Assembly: GCA_022710935.1 (NCBI GenBank)
Contig: JAKLFY010000012.1
Location: 1-64,000 of the forward strand
DNA: 64,000 bases
Source of the DNA: Verrucomicrobiota bacterium
GTDB taxonomy: Bacteria; Verrucomicrobiota; Verrucomicrobiia; Limisphaerales; J093
Reading direction: 5' to 3'
A program made the translations under genes and the position numbers. This document shows positions 36,432-46,191 of the stretch, in pieces; the first letter of the stretch is position 1; each line of letters starts with the position of its first letter. Under the pieces are notes generated by a model. It was given only the letters and a program-made list of their open reading frames with translations, did no database searches and was not told the origin of the DNA.

Positions 36432-37049
36432 ATGTTTACAGGTATTGTCGAGGAAACCGGCGTGGTTGTGGGCATTCGCCCGACCGACAAGGCGATCGAG
36501 CTGACGGTGCGCCCCGGGCTCTGCGCGCGGGGCATGAAGGTGGGCGACAGTCTGGCCGTCAACGGGTGTTGCCTGACGGTGGTCAAACTGGCGGGGCGCG
36601 GCGTTCGCACATCAGCGCGGTTCGACCTGCTGCGAGAGACGTGGCAGCGCACCAACCTGCAATTCCTGCGCCCGGGTTCCCTGGTCAACCTCGAGCGGTC
36701 GCTGCGCGCTGACAGCCGGCTGGGCGGGCATTTCGTGACGGGGCATATCGACGGCGTGGGGCGGATTTGGAAGTGGGAGCGGGCCGGTCAGGACTGGGTG
36801 CTCGATGTCCAGGCGCCGCCCGAGGTGATGCGGTATCTGGTGTACAAGGGGTCGATCGCGCTGGACGGCATCAGCCTGACCGTGGCGGCCGTGCGGAAGC
36901 GCGAGTTTCGCGTCTGGATCATCCCCCACACGTTCGAAGTCACGAACCTGCGTGAGAAGAAGGTCGGAGACGCCCTCAATCTCGAAGCCGACCTCGTGGG
37001 GAAATACGTCGAGCAAATGCTTGGCAAGATGGACCTGCACCGACGATGA
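36432..37049 (+). CDS. ribE: Riboflavin synthase (alpha chain)
   Basis: The 205-residue protein has the two tandem lumazine-binding barrels of riboflavin synthase. Barrel one opens MFTGIVEETG and contains SLAVNGCCLTVV and LGGHFVTGHIDGVG. Barrel two contains SIALDGISLTVAAV and VWIIPHTFEVTNL. It dismutates two 6,7-dimethyl-8-ribityllumazine molecules into riboflavin. ATG 36432 fits the universal MFTG start; an upstream in-frame ATG at 36321 adds unrelated residues. No FMN riboswitch is seen in the 167-bp divergent gap. It overlaps tmk by 4 bp. Confidence 0.95.
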   Translation: MFTGIVEETGVVVGIRPTDKAIELTVRPGLCARGMKVGDSLAVNGCCLTVVKLAGRGVRTSARFDLLRETWQRTNLQFLRPGSLVNLERSLRADSRLGGHFVTGHIDGVGRIWKWERAGQDWVLDVQAPPEVMRYLVYKGSIALDGISLTVAAVRKREFRVWIIPHTFEVTNLREKKVGDALNLEADLVGKYVEQMLGKMDLHRR

Positions 37050-37738
37050 AGCGAATCATACCCGGCGGTTTTCTTTTGGCGATCGAGGGCATCGACGGCG
37101 CCGGCAAAAGCGTCCAGGCCAAGGCCGTGGCCGCCGTGCTCCTGGCACGCGGGCTCGATGTCGTCCTGACACGCGAGCCCACGCGCGGGCCTTGGGGCCA
37201 ATTGCTGCGCGAGTCGGCGGCCAAGGGCCGCCTGTCGCCCGCCGACGAGCTGAAGGCCTTCATCGAGGACCGCAAGCAGCACGTGGCCGAGTTGATCCGC
37301 CCCAGCCTCGAGGCGGGCAGGATCGTGATCACCGATCGTTACTATTTCTCGACGGTCGCGTACCAGGGGGCCCGGGGATTCAACCCCGAGGACCTCCTGC
37401 GCAGCAACGAGGCCATCGCCATCGAGCCGCATCTCCTGATCTTGCTCGATATCGACCCGGCGGTCGGCCTGGCACGCATCGGTCACCGGGACGGGGCAGC
37501 CAACGAGTTCGAGACCCTCGCCACTCTCACTCGATCGCGCGACATCTATCTCTCGATCCGCAAACCGTATGTGGTCCGGCTCGACGGCACCGCGCCGCCC
37601 GATGAGATTCGCGACCGGGTTCTTTTCGCGCTCGGTCGGGCCGTGTTGGAACGGCTGCACTTGGAGACCGGCCTGACCCCGCGCCAGAGGCTCGATGCGA
37701 GCCTCGCCCTGCACGGGAGCGACGGGGTGGCAGGCTAA
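37046..37738 (+). CDS. tmk: Thymidylate kinase
   Basis: The 230-residue kinase phosphorylates dTMP to dTDP. It shows the P-loop AIEGIDGAGKSVQAKAV, the dTMP-binding DVVLTREPTRGPWGQLLRE, and the signature ITDRYYFSTVAYQGARG. It is a little longer than usual because of a C-terminal tail (LHLETGLTPRQRLDASL). It is translationally coupled to ribE (ATGA). Its TAA stop (37736-37738) touches the left end of an inverted-repeat element and doubles as that element's target site. Confidence 0.95.
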   Translation: MKRIIPGGFLLAIEGIDGAGKSVQAKAVAAVLLARGLDVVLTREPTRGPWGQLLRESAAKGRLSPADELKAFIEDRKQHVAELIRPSLEAGRIVITDRYYFSTVAYQGARGFNPEDLLRSNEAIAIEPHLLILLDIDPAVGLARIGHRDGAANEFETLATLTRSRDIYLSIRKPYVVRLDGTAPPDEIRDRVLFALGRAVLERLHLETGLTPRQRLDASLALHGSDGVAG

Positions 37739-38009
37739 GGGTCTGTGCAAAAATTAATTCCGATTTTGCTGGAGGGGATTTGGCTCGCTGGCGAGGCGCG
37801 ACGAAGGAGCATAGCCTTGACCTCTGTGACGAGGAGCAACGAAGCCAGCGAGCCAAAGCCCCCCAGCCCTGCGGGGCGGGGCGGCACCGGGGCATCTGCT
37901 TCGTTCCTCGGTCGGTCGAGTATCTCTGCGGATACACTCCCTCCCTCGGGCCTCGCATCTGGCCCGGCGGCGCTCCCGCCAAAATCGGAAGTAATTGTTG
38001 CACAGACCC
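37739..38009. mobile_element. 271-bp MITE-like element with 29-bp terminal inverted repeats and TAA duplication
   Basis: The left end (37739-37767) starts GGGTCTGTGCAA and ends TTCCGATTTT. The right end (37981-38009), read on the other strand, matches it at 27 of 29 positions. TAA flanks both sides (37736-37738 and 38010-38012), consistent with a 3-bp target duplication. The left copy is also the tmk stop codon. A second inverted pair (TTTGGCTCGCTGG with CCAGCGAGCCAAA) lies inside. There is no transposase frame, so it must be moved in trans or be a relic. Confidence 0.8.
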
Positions 38010-38109
38010 TAACCGCATGTTTCATGGAGTTGCGCCCCCTGTGAAGCCGAGAACCCCAGAACGTGGACCCATGCGTGCTGGAGAATCCGACTGGGAGATG
38101 TTCCACTAA

Positions 38110-38328
38110 ACGGGGAAGCTCACGCCGCTGTCGGCGCTTTGGGCGAATCCGCAGCAGTACGCCTTCGCGATCATGAACGACAACCTCGCGCAGCCTCCCG
38201 GAAGCCCCGTGGGGACCATCTGGGCGACGAGCTTCGAAGTGATCCCCGAACCCGCTGCAGCGGGCCTGGTCCTTGCCCTCTCCGCCTTTGGCTTCGCGGG
38301 CGTTCGCCGGGTCAACAACAAACGTTAG
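38110..38328 (+). pseudogene. C-terminal remnant of a PEP-CTERM exported protein
   Basis: The frame ending at TAG 38326-38328 encodes NPQQYAFAIMND and EVIPEPAAAGLVLALSAFGF, finishing AGVRRVNNKR. This is a complete PEP-CTERM sorting tail: VPEP-like motif, hydrophobic helix, then a basic end. A TAA at 38107 closes the frame upstream, and no start or signal peptide belongs to it, so only the 3' end of a gene survives next to the inserted element. Intact PEP-CTERM proteins are processed by an exosortase. None is encoded in this window. An ATG at 38173 exists but is unlikely to be functional. Confidence 0.7.
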
Positions 38329-38399
38329 CCCGCATTTCTCACCAACTTTTGATGTCCTCTGACCGGTCACCGTCACATTTCACCTGAAATGCGGGCTAA
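38325..38399 (+). repeat. Hairpin repeat, copy 2 (TTAGCCCGCATTTC family)
   Basis: This 75-bp unit matches the copy at 7281-7355 with four differences. Its ends are perfectly paired (TTAGCCCGCATTTC with GAAATGCGGGCTAA). The TTAG at its left edge provides the TAG stop of the PEP-CTERM remnant. Between it and the next gene (38400-38636) nothing else could be recognised. Confidence 0.85.
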
Positions 38400-38636
38400 T
38401 CGATGACTCCCCCCTCGCCTGCTGGAGCCGGAGCGGGTTATCGCAGGCCGACGACGGAGGAGAGTTGAACGGGGTTGCAGTCAGACCATCCCTCCAGAGA
38501 GTCTCGAAGGCCCGTGCCAGAAGTGCGAGGATGGTCGTGACGCGGTCTCGCGTAGCGGCGCCTCCGCAGGGTGCCGCCCCCTTCCCCATCGCATTGTGAT
38601 TGGACGAACCCGGACATCCGGGGCATCTTGCCCGCG

Positions 38637-41273
38637 ATGTCGATAGACCGCATCAACGCGATCCTGCGGCGCATTCGCCCTGACACGGCGCTGGCCCGCA
38701 TCACCCTGATCGCGCTGCTTGCCGCGATCTCCGCGTCGGGCGCCGACAGTCCCGCGCCCGCGGACGCGCAACGCCATCTGCTGACCGGCCGCTACACCGA
38801 GGCGGCGGCACTCGCCCGACACGCCCTCAGCGAGCGGGCCCAGGGCGAGGAGTGGCCCCTGATCCTCATCGAAGCTCTGATGACCACGGGGCGATACGCC
38901 GAGGCGCACGCCGTCCTCACCAACGCCATCGCCGCCGAAAGCCGCGCCGTGCGCCTGCGATGGGCGGCCCGCGAGGTGCTCGAGATGCATGGCAATCCCG
39001 CCCGGGCCGCCGCCATGGTCCGGGAAATCACCGAGCTGGTCTCGGCCCAGCCCTGGGCCTACCGGGACGCGCGGGACCTGGTTGTGTTCGGCCGCGCCGC
39101 ATTGTTGGCGGGCGCCGATCCCAAGCGTGTTCTCGAACGCATTTTCGATACCATCAAGCGCGCCAATCCTCCGCAGCGCGAAGCCTTCCTGGCCGCGGGC
39201 GAGCTAGCTCTCGACAAACACGATTATGCGCTCGCCGCCAGAACGTTCCGGGAAGGGCTCGAGAAACTCACCGACGATCCCGACCTGCATTACGGCCTTG
39301 CGCGCGCTTATGCCCCCAGCCAGCCAGCGCTTGCCCAGGCCGCGATCGAAGCCGCGCTCAACATCAACACCAATCACGTCCCCACCCTGCTCCTCCTGGC
39401 GGATCACGCCATCGATGCCGAGGACCACGCGGCGGCCGAGGTGTGGCTCGACCGCATCGAGACGGTCAACCCCTGGCACCCCGAGGCCTGGGCCTACCGC
39501 GCCGTCCTGGCCCGACTCGCCAGCGAGCCGGCTCGGGAAGACGCCGCCCGCCAGGCAGCCACCAGGTTCTGGCCCGCCAACCCCCGCGTGCCGCATCTGA
39601 TCGGACGCAAGCTTTCCCAGGATTACCGCTTCGCCGAAGGGGCCTTGCTCCAGCGCGAGGCCCTCGCGTTCGACCCGGCCTTTCTCCCCGCCAAATCCCA
39701 GCTCGCCTATGACCTCCTGCGCCTGGGCGAAGACGAGGAAGGCTGGCGCCTGGCCGAGGAAGTGCACCAGAAGGACGGGTACGATGTGGCCGCGCTCAAC
39801 CTGGTCACGCTGCGCGACACGATGGGGAAGTACGCCACCCTGACCAACGCGCATTTCATCGTGCGCATGACGCCCAGGGAAGCGGCTCTCTACGGCGCGC
39901 GCGCGCTCGATCTGCTCGATGACGCCCGCGCCCGCCTCACCCCCAAATACGGAGTCGGGCTCGATCGCCCGGTGCGTGTCGAGATCTTCGCGGAACAGAA
40001 GGACTTCGCGGTCCGCACATTCGGGATGCCGGAGAACGAGGGTTTCCTGGGCGTCTGCTTCGGGCCCGTCATCACGGCCAACAGCCCCGCGTCCCGTCCG
40101 GGCCAGCCGTTCAACTGGGAATCGATGCTCTGGCACGAGTTTGCCCATGTGGTGACGCTCGATCTGACCCGCAACAAGATGCCGCGCTGGCTCAGCGAGG
40201 GCATCTCGGTCTACGAAGAGCGCCAGGCCAATCCGGCTTGGGGCGAACGCATGGTCCCCAAGTACCGCGAGATGATTCTCGGCGACGACCTCACGCCAGT
40301 GGGCCAACTGAGCGCGGCGTTTCTCGAACCCCGCTCCGCCCTGCATCTGCAATTCGCCTATTACCAGTGCTCGCTCGTGGTCGAGTTCATCGTCGAGAAG
40401 TTCGGCTTCGACGCGCTGACCGCGATTCTGCGCGATCTGGGAGACGGCACGGCCATCAACCCGGCCCTGACCCGCCACATCGCCCCGTTGCCCGCCCTCG
40501 AAAGCCAGTTCGCAACCTATGCCCGCGAGCGGGCGCGGCAGTGGGCCCCGGACCTCCGGTGGGACAAACCGCTGACCGAGACCCTGCTGGCCCAGGGCGG
40601 AGACGCCGCATGGACCGCCTGGGCCAAACTCAACCCGGACAACTTCTACGTCCTCGCCCGCCAGGCCGCCACCTGGGTCGGCGAGAAACGCTGGTCGGAT
40701 GCCAAGCCGCTTCTGCAAACACTGGTCGACGCCGTCCCGCAGGTCGACGGCCTTCGCGACGCATACGAGATGCTCGCCGAAACTCATCGTCAACTCGGCG
40801 AAACCGAGGCGGAACGGCAGGTCCTGACCCGCCTGGCCGAGCGGGACGACAAGGCCCTGGGCGCATACCAGCGGCTGATGGAACTGGCGGACGCCGACGG
40901 CGACTGGCCGGTTGTGATCCAGAACGCGCGACGTTACCTGGCCGTCAACCCGCTGGCCCCCCTGCCCTATCGCCACCTCGCTCGGGCCGCGGAAGAAGCC
41001 GGCCAGGCCGGTACAGCGGTCGGCGCTTACCGCGCCCTGCTCGAACTCGATCCGCCCAATCCAGCCGAGGTCCATTTCCAGCTCGCCCGCCAACTCCACC
41101 AGGCCGGCGATCCCGCCGCGCGGCGCCACCTCCTCTGCGCCCTCGAAGACGCGCCCCGCAACCGGGCGGCCCTGCGGTTCCTGCTTGAACTCGAAGCCGC
41201 GGAGGCCGGCGGGGCTCCGAACACCGTCGCCGAGCCGCCGTTGGGATCGCCGCCAAACCCGGACTCGAAGTGA
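38637..41273 (+). CDS. Exported TPR protein with a gluzincin (MA-clan) metallopeptidase domain
   Basis: The 878-residue protein has an N-terminal export/anchor segment (ITLIALLAAISASGAD). Many TPR-like helical pairs follow to ~residue 400. Next is a peptidase-MA domain with zinc motif HEFAH at residues 500-504 (MLWHEFAHVVTL) and the downstream third-ligand motif WLSEGISVYEE. More TPR repeats follow to the C-terminus. All three zinc ligands are present, so it is probably an active peptidase in the envelope, with TPRs for partner binding. It heads an eight-gene operon whose next gene overlaps it by 4 bp (GTGA). ATG 38637 is preferred over 38571 because the signal follows it directly. Confidence 0.85.
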   Translation: MSIDRINAILRRIRPDTALARITLIALLAAISASGADSPAPADAQRHLLTGRYTEAAALARHALSERAQGEEWPLILIEALMTTGRYAEAHAVLTNAIAAESRAVRLRWAAREVLEMHGNPARAAAMVREITELVSAQPWAYRDARDLVVFGRAALLAGADPKRVLERIFDTIKRANPPQREAFLAAGELALDKHDYALAARTFREGLEKLTDDPDLHYGLARAYAPSQPALAQAAIEAALNINTNHVPTLLLLADHAIDAEDHAAAEVWLDRIETVNPWHPEAWAYRAVLARLASEPAREDAARQAATRFWPANPRVPHLIGRKLSQDYRFAEGALLQREALAFDPAFLPAKSQLAYDLLRLGEDEEGWRLAEEVHQKDGYDVAALNLVTLRDTMGKYATLTNAHFIVRMTPREAALYGARALDLLDDARARLTPKYGVGLDRPVRVEIFAEQKDFAVRTFGMPENEGFLGVCFGPVITANSPASRPGQPFNWESMLWHEFAHVVTLDLTRNKMPRWLSEGISVYEERQANPAWGERMVPKYREMILGDDLTPVGQLSAAFLEPRSALHLQFAYYQCSLVVEFIVEKFGFDALTAILRDLGDGTAINPALTRHIAPLPALESQFATYARERARQWAPDLRWDKPLTETLLAQGGDAAWTAWAKLNPDNFYVLARQAATWVGEKRWSDAKPLLQTLVDAVPQVDGLRDAYEMLAETHRQLGETEAERQVLTRLAERDDKALGAYQRLMELADADGDWPVVIQNARRYLAVNPLAPLPYRHLARAAEEAGQAGTAVGAYRALLELDPPNPAEVHFQLARQLHQAGDPAARRHLLCALEDAPRNRAALRFLLELEAAEAGGAPNTVAEPPLGSPPNPDSK

Positions 41274-42112
41274 AGCGTGCAGTCCTCATCCTCTGCCTGG
41301 TCGCGCTCGCCGCATGCACGCTCATGGCCCAGCGGCGCTGGGGCTGGCGCGCCTTCGGCGACGGCTTGCGCACCGCGCGCGAGGTCCCATCCGACAGCAC
41401 CGGCACGCCCGCGTGGACCAACGCGCCCGGATTCGAACGCGATGTCTTCACGTTCGCCCGGATTCGTTACGCGCGGGGCGGCTACGGCCGGGGCAGCGGC
41501 TGGATGACCGACCTGCCCGACAGCGACCTGAACCTCTCGTACAGGCTGCAGCAGATCACCTCGATGAAGGTCGATCCGGACGGCCGGATTCTGCGTCTGA
41601 CCGATACGGATCTGGCCGATTTCCCTTTCCTGTACATCGTCGAGCCCGGGGGACTGTATCTCGACGAGGATGAGGTGGTCGCGCTCCGCAACTACCTGCT
41701 CAACGGCGGCTTTCTGTGGCTGGACGATTTCTGGGGAGAACGCGAGTGGGCAAACTGCGAGGAGGTCCTGCGCCAGGTCTTCCCCAATCGCAGCATCGTC
41801 GAGATGAGCCTCGACCATCCGCTCTACCGGTGCGTCTTCCCGATCCAGGACAAACACCAGATCCCCAACATCGGCCTGGGCGCAGCCAGCCGCTATCACC
41901 ATGTCACATGGGAACGAGACGACGCCCGCGAGGTCCATCACCGCGCCATCTTCGACGACCGCGGCCGCCTGATGGTCTTTCTCACCCATAACACCGACAA
42001 CGGCGATGGCTGGGAGCGCGAAGGCGAAGACGACTACTATTTCCACCAGTTTTCCGAAAAGGCCGCCTATCCGCTGGCCATCAATGTCCTGTTCTACGTG
42101 ATGACCCACTGA
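41270..42112 (+). CDS. DUF4159 exported protein
   Basis: The 280-residue protein starts with GTG overlapping the previous stop. It has a signal peptide with a possible lipobox (VLILCLVALAACTLMA). The mature part matches DUF4159: FTFARIRYARGGYGRGSGW, LTDTDLADFPFLYIVEPG, LRNYLLNGGFLWLDDFWG and a C-terminal YPLAINVLFYVMTH. DUF4159 proteins resemble the class I glutamine-amidotransferase-like fold, without a proven activity, and very often sit beside MoxR/DUF58/VWA genes, as here. The role is unknown; a periplasmic partner of the MoxR system is inferred. Confidence 0.88.
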   Translation: MKRAVLILCLVALAACTLMAQRRWGWRAFGDGLRTAREVPSDSTGTPAWTNAPGFERDVFTFARIRYARGGYGRGSGWMTDLPDSDLNLSYRLQQITSMKVDPDGRILRLTDTDLADFPFLYIVEPGGLYLDEDEVVALRNYLLNGGFLWLDDFWGEREWANCEEVLRQVFPNRSIVEMSLDHPLYRCVFPIQDKHQIPNIGLGAASRYHHVTWERDDAREVHHRAIFDDRGRLMVFLTHNTDNGDGWEREGEDDYYFHQFSEKAAYPLAINVLFYVMTH

Positions 42113-42125
42113 GCCTTCCCGCCTT

Positions 42126-43171
<1,046 letters not shown>

Positions 43172-43175
<4 letters not shown>

Positions 43176-44086
43176 CACCGGGCCCCATCGACCCCCACGT
43201 GCTAATGCGCATCCGGAACCTCGAGTTCCGGGCGCGCGTGGTCGTCGAGGGCTTCTGGAGCGGGATCCATCGCAGTCCGTACCACGGCTTCTCCGTCGAG
43301 TTCACCGAATACCGGCAGTACAGCCCGGGCGACGACCCGCGGTATCTTGATTGGCGCGTCTTTGCGCGCAGCGACCGCTACTACCTGAAGCGGTTCGAGG
43401 ATGAGACCAACCTGCGCTGCCACCTGATCGCCGACCAGAGCCGCTCGATGACCTTCGGTTCCGCCGGCTACTCGAAGGCCGAGTACGCCGCCACCCTCGC
43501 CGCCACGTTCGCCTACTTCCTCCACCTCCAGGGCGATGCCGTCGGCCTGCTCGCGTTCGATGAACAGGTGCGCGCCTACCTGCCCGCCCGCCATCGCCTC
43601 GCTCACCTGCGCCGTCTCATCCTGGCACTCGAAGAACCGGCGCGCGGACGCGGCACCGACCTTGTCACGCCCCTCCTCCGCGTGGTCGAGATGGTCCGTC
43701 GCCGCGGCTTGATCCTCCTGATATCGGATTTCCTCGCCCCGCTCGAACAGCTCGAACGGGCGCTGCTCCAACTCGGCGCGTGCGGCCATGACGTCGTCCT
43801 GTTCCACGTCCTCGATCCGGCCGAACTCGCATTCAGCTTCGACGAGCCGGCGATGTTCGAGGATATCGAGTCCGGACGCACCCTGCTGGTCGATCCGGGG
43901 GCCGTTCGAGGCGAATACACGAAAAGGCTCGAAGCGCACTGCGCCACGCTGCGGGAGATGTGCCACCGGCTGGGCCACGATTACCTCCAGTTGCCCACCA
44001 GCCAGCCGATCGAGTTCGCCCTGTTCGATTTCCTCCACGCCCGCGACCGCCCCGCCCGACGCATCCGAAGATCGGCACGCCTATGA
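43172..44086 (+). CDS. DUF58 (VWA-like) protein
   Basis: The 304-residue soluble protein has the DUF58 hallmark GFSVEFTEYRQYSPGDDPRYLDWRVFARS... region early on (residues ~31-60). It then has a VWA-like fold with metal-site residues in LIADQSRSMTFG and a ...LILLISDF strand. DUF58 proteins are standard partners of MoxR. Unlike many relatives it has no N-terminal membrane segments, so it is likely a cytoplasmic adaptor between the ATPase and the membrane VWA proteins. Both ends overlap neighbours as ATGA. Confidence 0.9.
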
Positions 44087-46191
44087 GTTTTCTCGCGCCG
44101 CTTTTTCTGCTGGGTGCGCTGGCCGTCGCGCTGCCGATCGTCCTGCACCTGGCCCGCCGCACGGCGCGCCAGCGGACGGTCTTCAGTTCCCTGCTCTTCC
44201 TGCGCCCCGCGCCGCCCCGGCTCACCCGCCGCAACCGCATCGAGCACAGGCTGCTCCTGCTGCTGCGATGCCTGGTCATCGGCCTGCTCGCGTTCGGATT
44301 CGCCCGCCCCTTCTTCCGCCAGAACGTCTCCGAGACGCCGCCCGCCGCAACGCCGCAACGCGTCGTGCTCCTCCTGGATGCCAGCGCCAGCATGCGCCGC
44401 GGGAGTCTTTGGACTCAGGCGCAGGACCGCGCAGACCGATGGCTGCGCCAAATCTCGCCTCGCGACCAGGTGGCGGTCTGCGCCTTCGATCGCGACATCA
44501 CTCCCCTGGTGACATTCGAACAGTGGTCCGCCCTGCCCGCAGGCGATCGCGCCGCGTTCGCCCGCAGCCGGTTGACCGGCATCGCTCCCGGTTGGGCCTC
44601 GACAGCGCTCGACCACGCCCTCATCCGCGCCGCGGAATGGCTGGCCGGCCTCGACGAGCAACCAGCCCCCGGGCTTCGACGCCGGATCGTCCTGATCAGC
44701 GATCTGCAAGCGGGCAGCCGCCTGAATGGACTCCAGGGTTACGAGTGGCCCCGAGAGATCGATCTCTCGATCGAGGCACTCGACCCGCCCGCAACCAGCA
44801 ACGCCAGCCTCCAACTGGCGCCCGAACCGGCAGACGCACCCGCAACACCCGGCGAGTCGACGGTCCGCATCCGCGTCCACAACGCGCCCGACGCCCAGCG
44901 CGAACAGATCGAGATCGCCTGGGCCAACGCATCCGGCACGCGGATCGGCACCAACCTCGCCCTTTACGTCCCCGCAGGCCAGAGCCGGGTGGTCTCCCTG
45001 CCCACCCCTCCGCCAAGCGCCGGCGCCGACCGCATCGTCTTGCGCGGTGACGACGAGGAGTTCGACAACACCCTCTATGCGGCGCCCCCCGAACCGGCGC
45101 GCGTCACAGTCCTCTACCTTGGCAAAGACGACCCCGCCGATCCCAGCCAGCCCCGCTATTTCCTCGAACGCGCCTTCCGCGAGACCCGGCGCCAAACCGT
45201 GCAGGTGGTTGTTCCGGCATCACCCGGGACCGAGGCGCGGGCCGACACCGCGTCACTCGTCGTGGTCACGGACGCGCCGGACGAAGCGCAACAGGAGGCT
45301 GTGCGGACACACCTGGCGAGGGGCATGACCGTTCTGTTCGCTCCGCCGGATCCGGCCGCTGTGTCGGCCCTGGCCCGATTGCCCGGACTCGATGGCTTGT
45401 CGGCCGAGGAAGGCCGTTTCGCCAACTATGGACTCTGGGGAGAGATCGACTTTCGGCATCCACTTTTCGCCCCGTTCGCCGATCCGCGGTTCAGCGACTT
45501 CACCAGGATTCACTTCTGGAAGTACCGCCGGCTCGACGCATCGGCCATCGCCGAAACGCGCGCCCTCGCGCGCTTCGACAACGGCGATCCCGCCCTTCTG
45601 GAAATACCCGCGGGCCGGGGACGCGTTCTCGCGCTGGCGTCCGGCTGGCGTCCGGCGGACAGCCAATTGGCGCTGTCGACCAAGTTCGTGCCTCTTCTCT
45701 ACTCGATCCTCGAGTCGAGTGGCGCCGCTCAGCCCGTGCCGGTGTCGTACGTCGTCGGTGACCGCGTGCGACTGTCGCGCGATCCGGCCCGAACCGGCGC
45801 GGCGGTGACCGTGACACGCCATGATCGGACCGGCACCCGCGTGGCCGGCACGGCGGATGAATTCGCCGACACGCTCGTCCCGGGGCATTACACCACAGAC
45901 CCGGTCACTGACCCGGGCCGGTTCGCAGTCAATCTCGACCCGGCGGAGAGCCGCACGACACTGCTGCCGGCGGACGAACTCGAACGCCTGGGCGCTCCTG
46001 TGGCCCGCCCTCCAGCGCGCGCCATCGAGGTGGCGGCGCGCGCGGCGCGCTTGCGCGACGCCGAGATCGAGGGCCGCCAAAAGCTCTGGCGCTGGATCAT
46101 CGTCGCGACTCTTGCCATTCTGGGCGTCGAGACCTGGCTGGCCGGCTGGACCATGCGCCGCGATCTCACTCCAAGCGAGGCGCTGCAATGA
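44083..46191 (+). CDS. BatA-like membrane protein with VWA domain
   Basis: The 702-residue protein starts with the aerotolerance-regulator (BatA) N-terminal hairpin (SFLAPLFLLGALAVALPIVL, then a second segment around LLLLLRCLVIGLLAFGFARP). It has a VWA domain with MIDAS motif DASAS at residues 99-103, a long beta-rich region, a GATase-like module, and a C-terminal membrane segment (~WIIVATLAILGVETW). The VWA domain therefore faces outward between two membrane anchors. BatA-type proteins are linked to MoxR systems and stress tolerance in other bacteria; the function here is inferred. Confidence 0.88.
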   Translation: MSFLAPLFLLGALAVALPIVLHLARRTARQRTVFSSLLFLRPAPPRLTRRNRIEHRLLLLLRCLVIGLLAFGFARPFFRQNVSETPPAATPQRVVLLLDASASMRRGSLWTQAQDRADRWLRQISPRDQVAVCAFDRDITPLVTFEQWSALPAGDRAAFARSRLTGIAPGWASTALDHALIRAAEWLAGLDEQPAPGLRRRIVLISDLQAGSRLNGLQGYEWPREIDLSIEALDPPATSNASLQLAPEPADAPATPGESTVRIRVHNAPDAQREQIEIAWANASGTRIGTNLALYVPAGQSRVVSLPTPPPSAGADRIVLRGDDEEFDNTLYAAPPEPARVTVLYLGKDDPADPSQPRYFLERAFRETRRQTVQVVVPASPGTEARADTASLVVVTDAPDEAQQEAVRTHLARGMTVLFAPPDPAAVSALARLPGLDGLSAEEGRFANYGLWGEIDFRHPLFAPFADPRFSDFTRIHFWKYRRLDASAIAETRALARFDNGDPALLEIPAGRGRVLALASGWRPADSQLALSTKFVPLLYSILESSGAAQPVPVSYVVGDRVRLSRDPARTGAAVTVTRHDRTGTRVAGTADEFADTLVPGHYTTDPVTDPGRFAVNLDPAESRTTLLPADELERLGAPVARPPARAIEVAARAARLRDAEIEGRQKLWRWIIVATLAILGVETWLAGWTMRRDLTPSEALQ

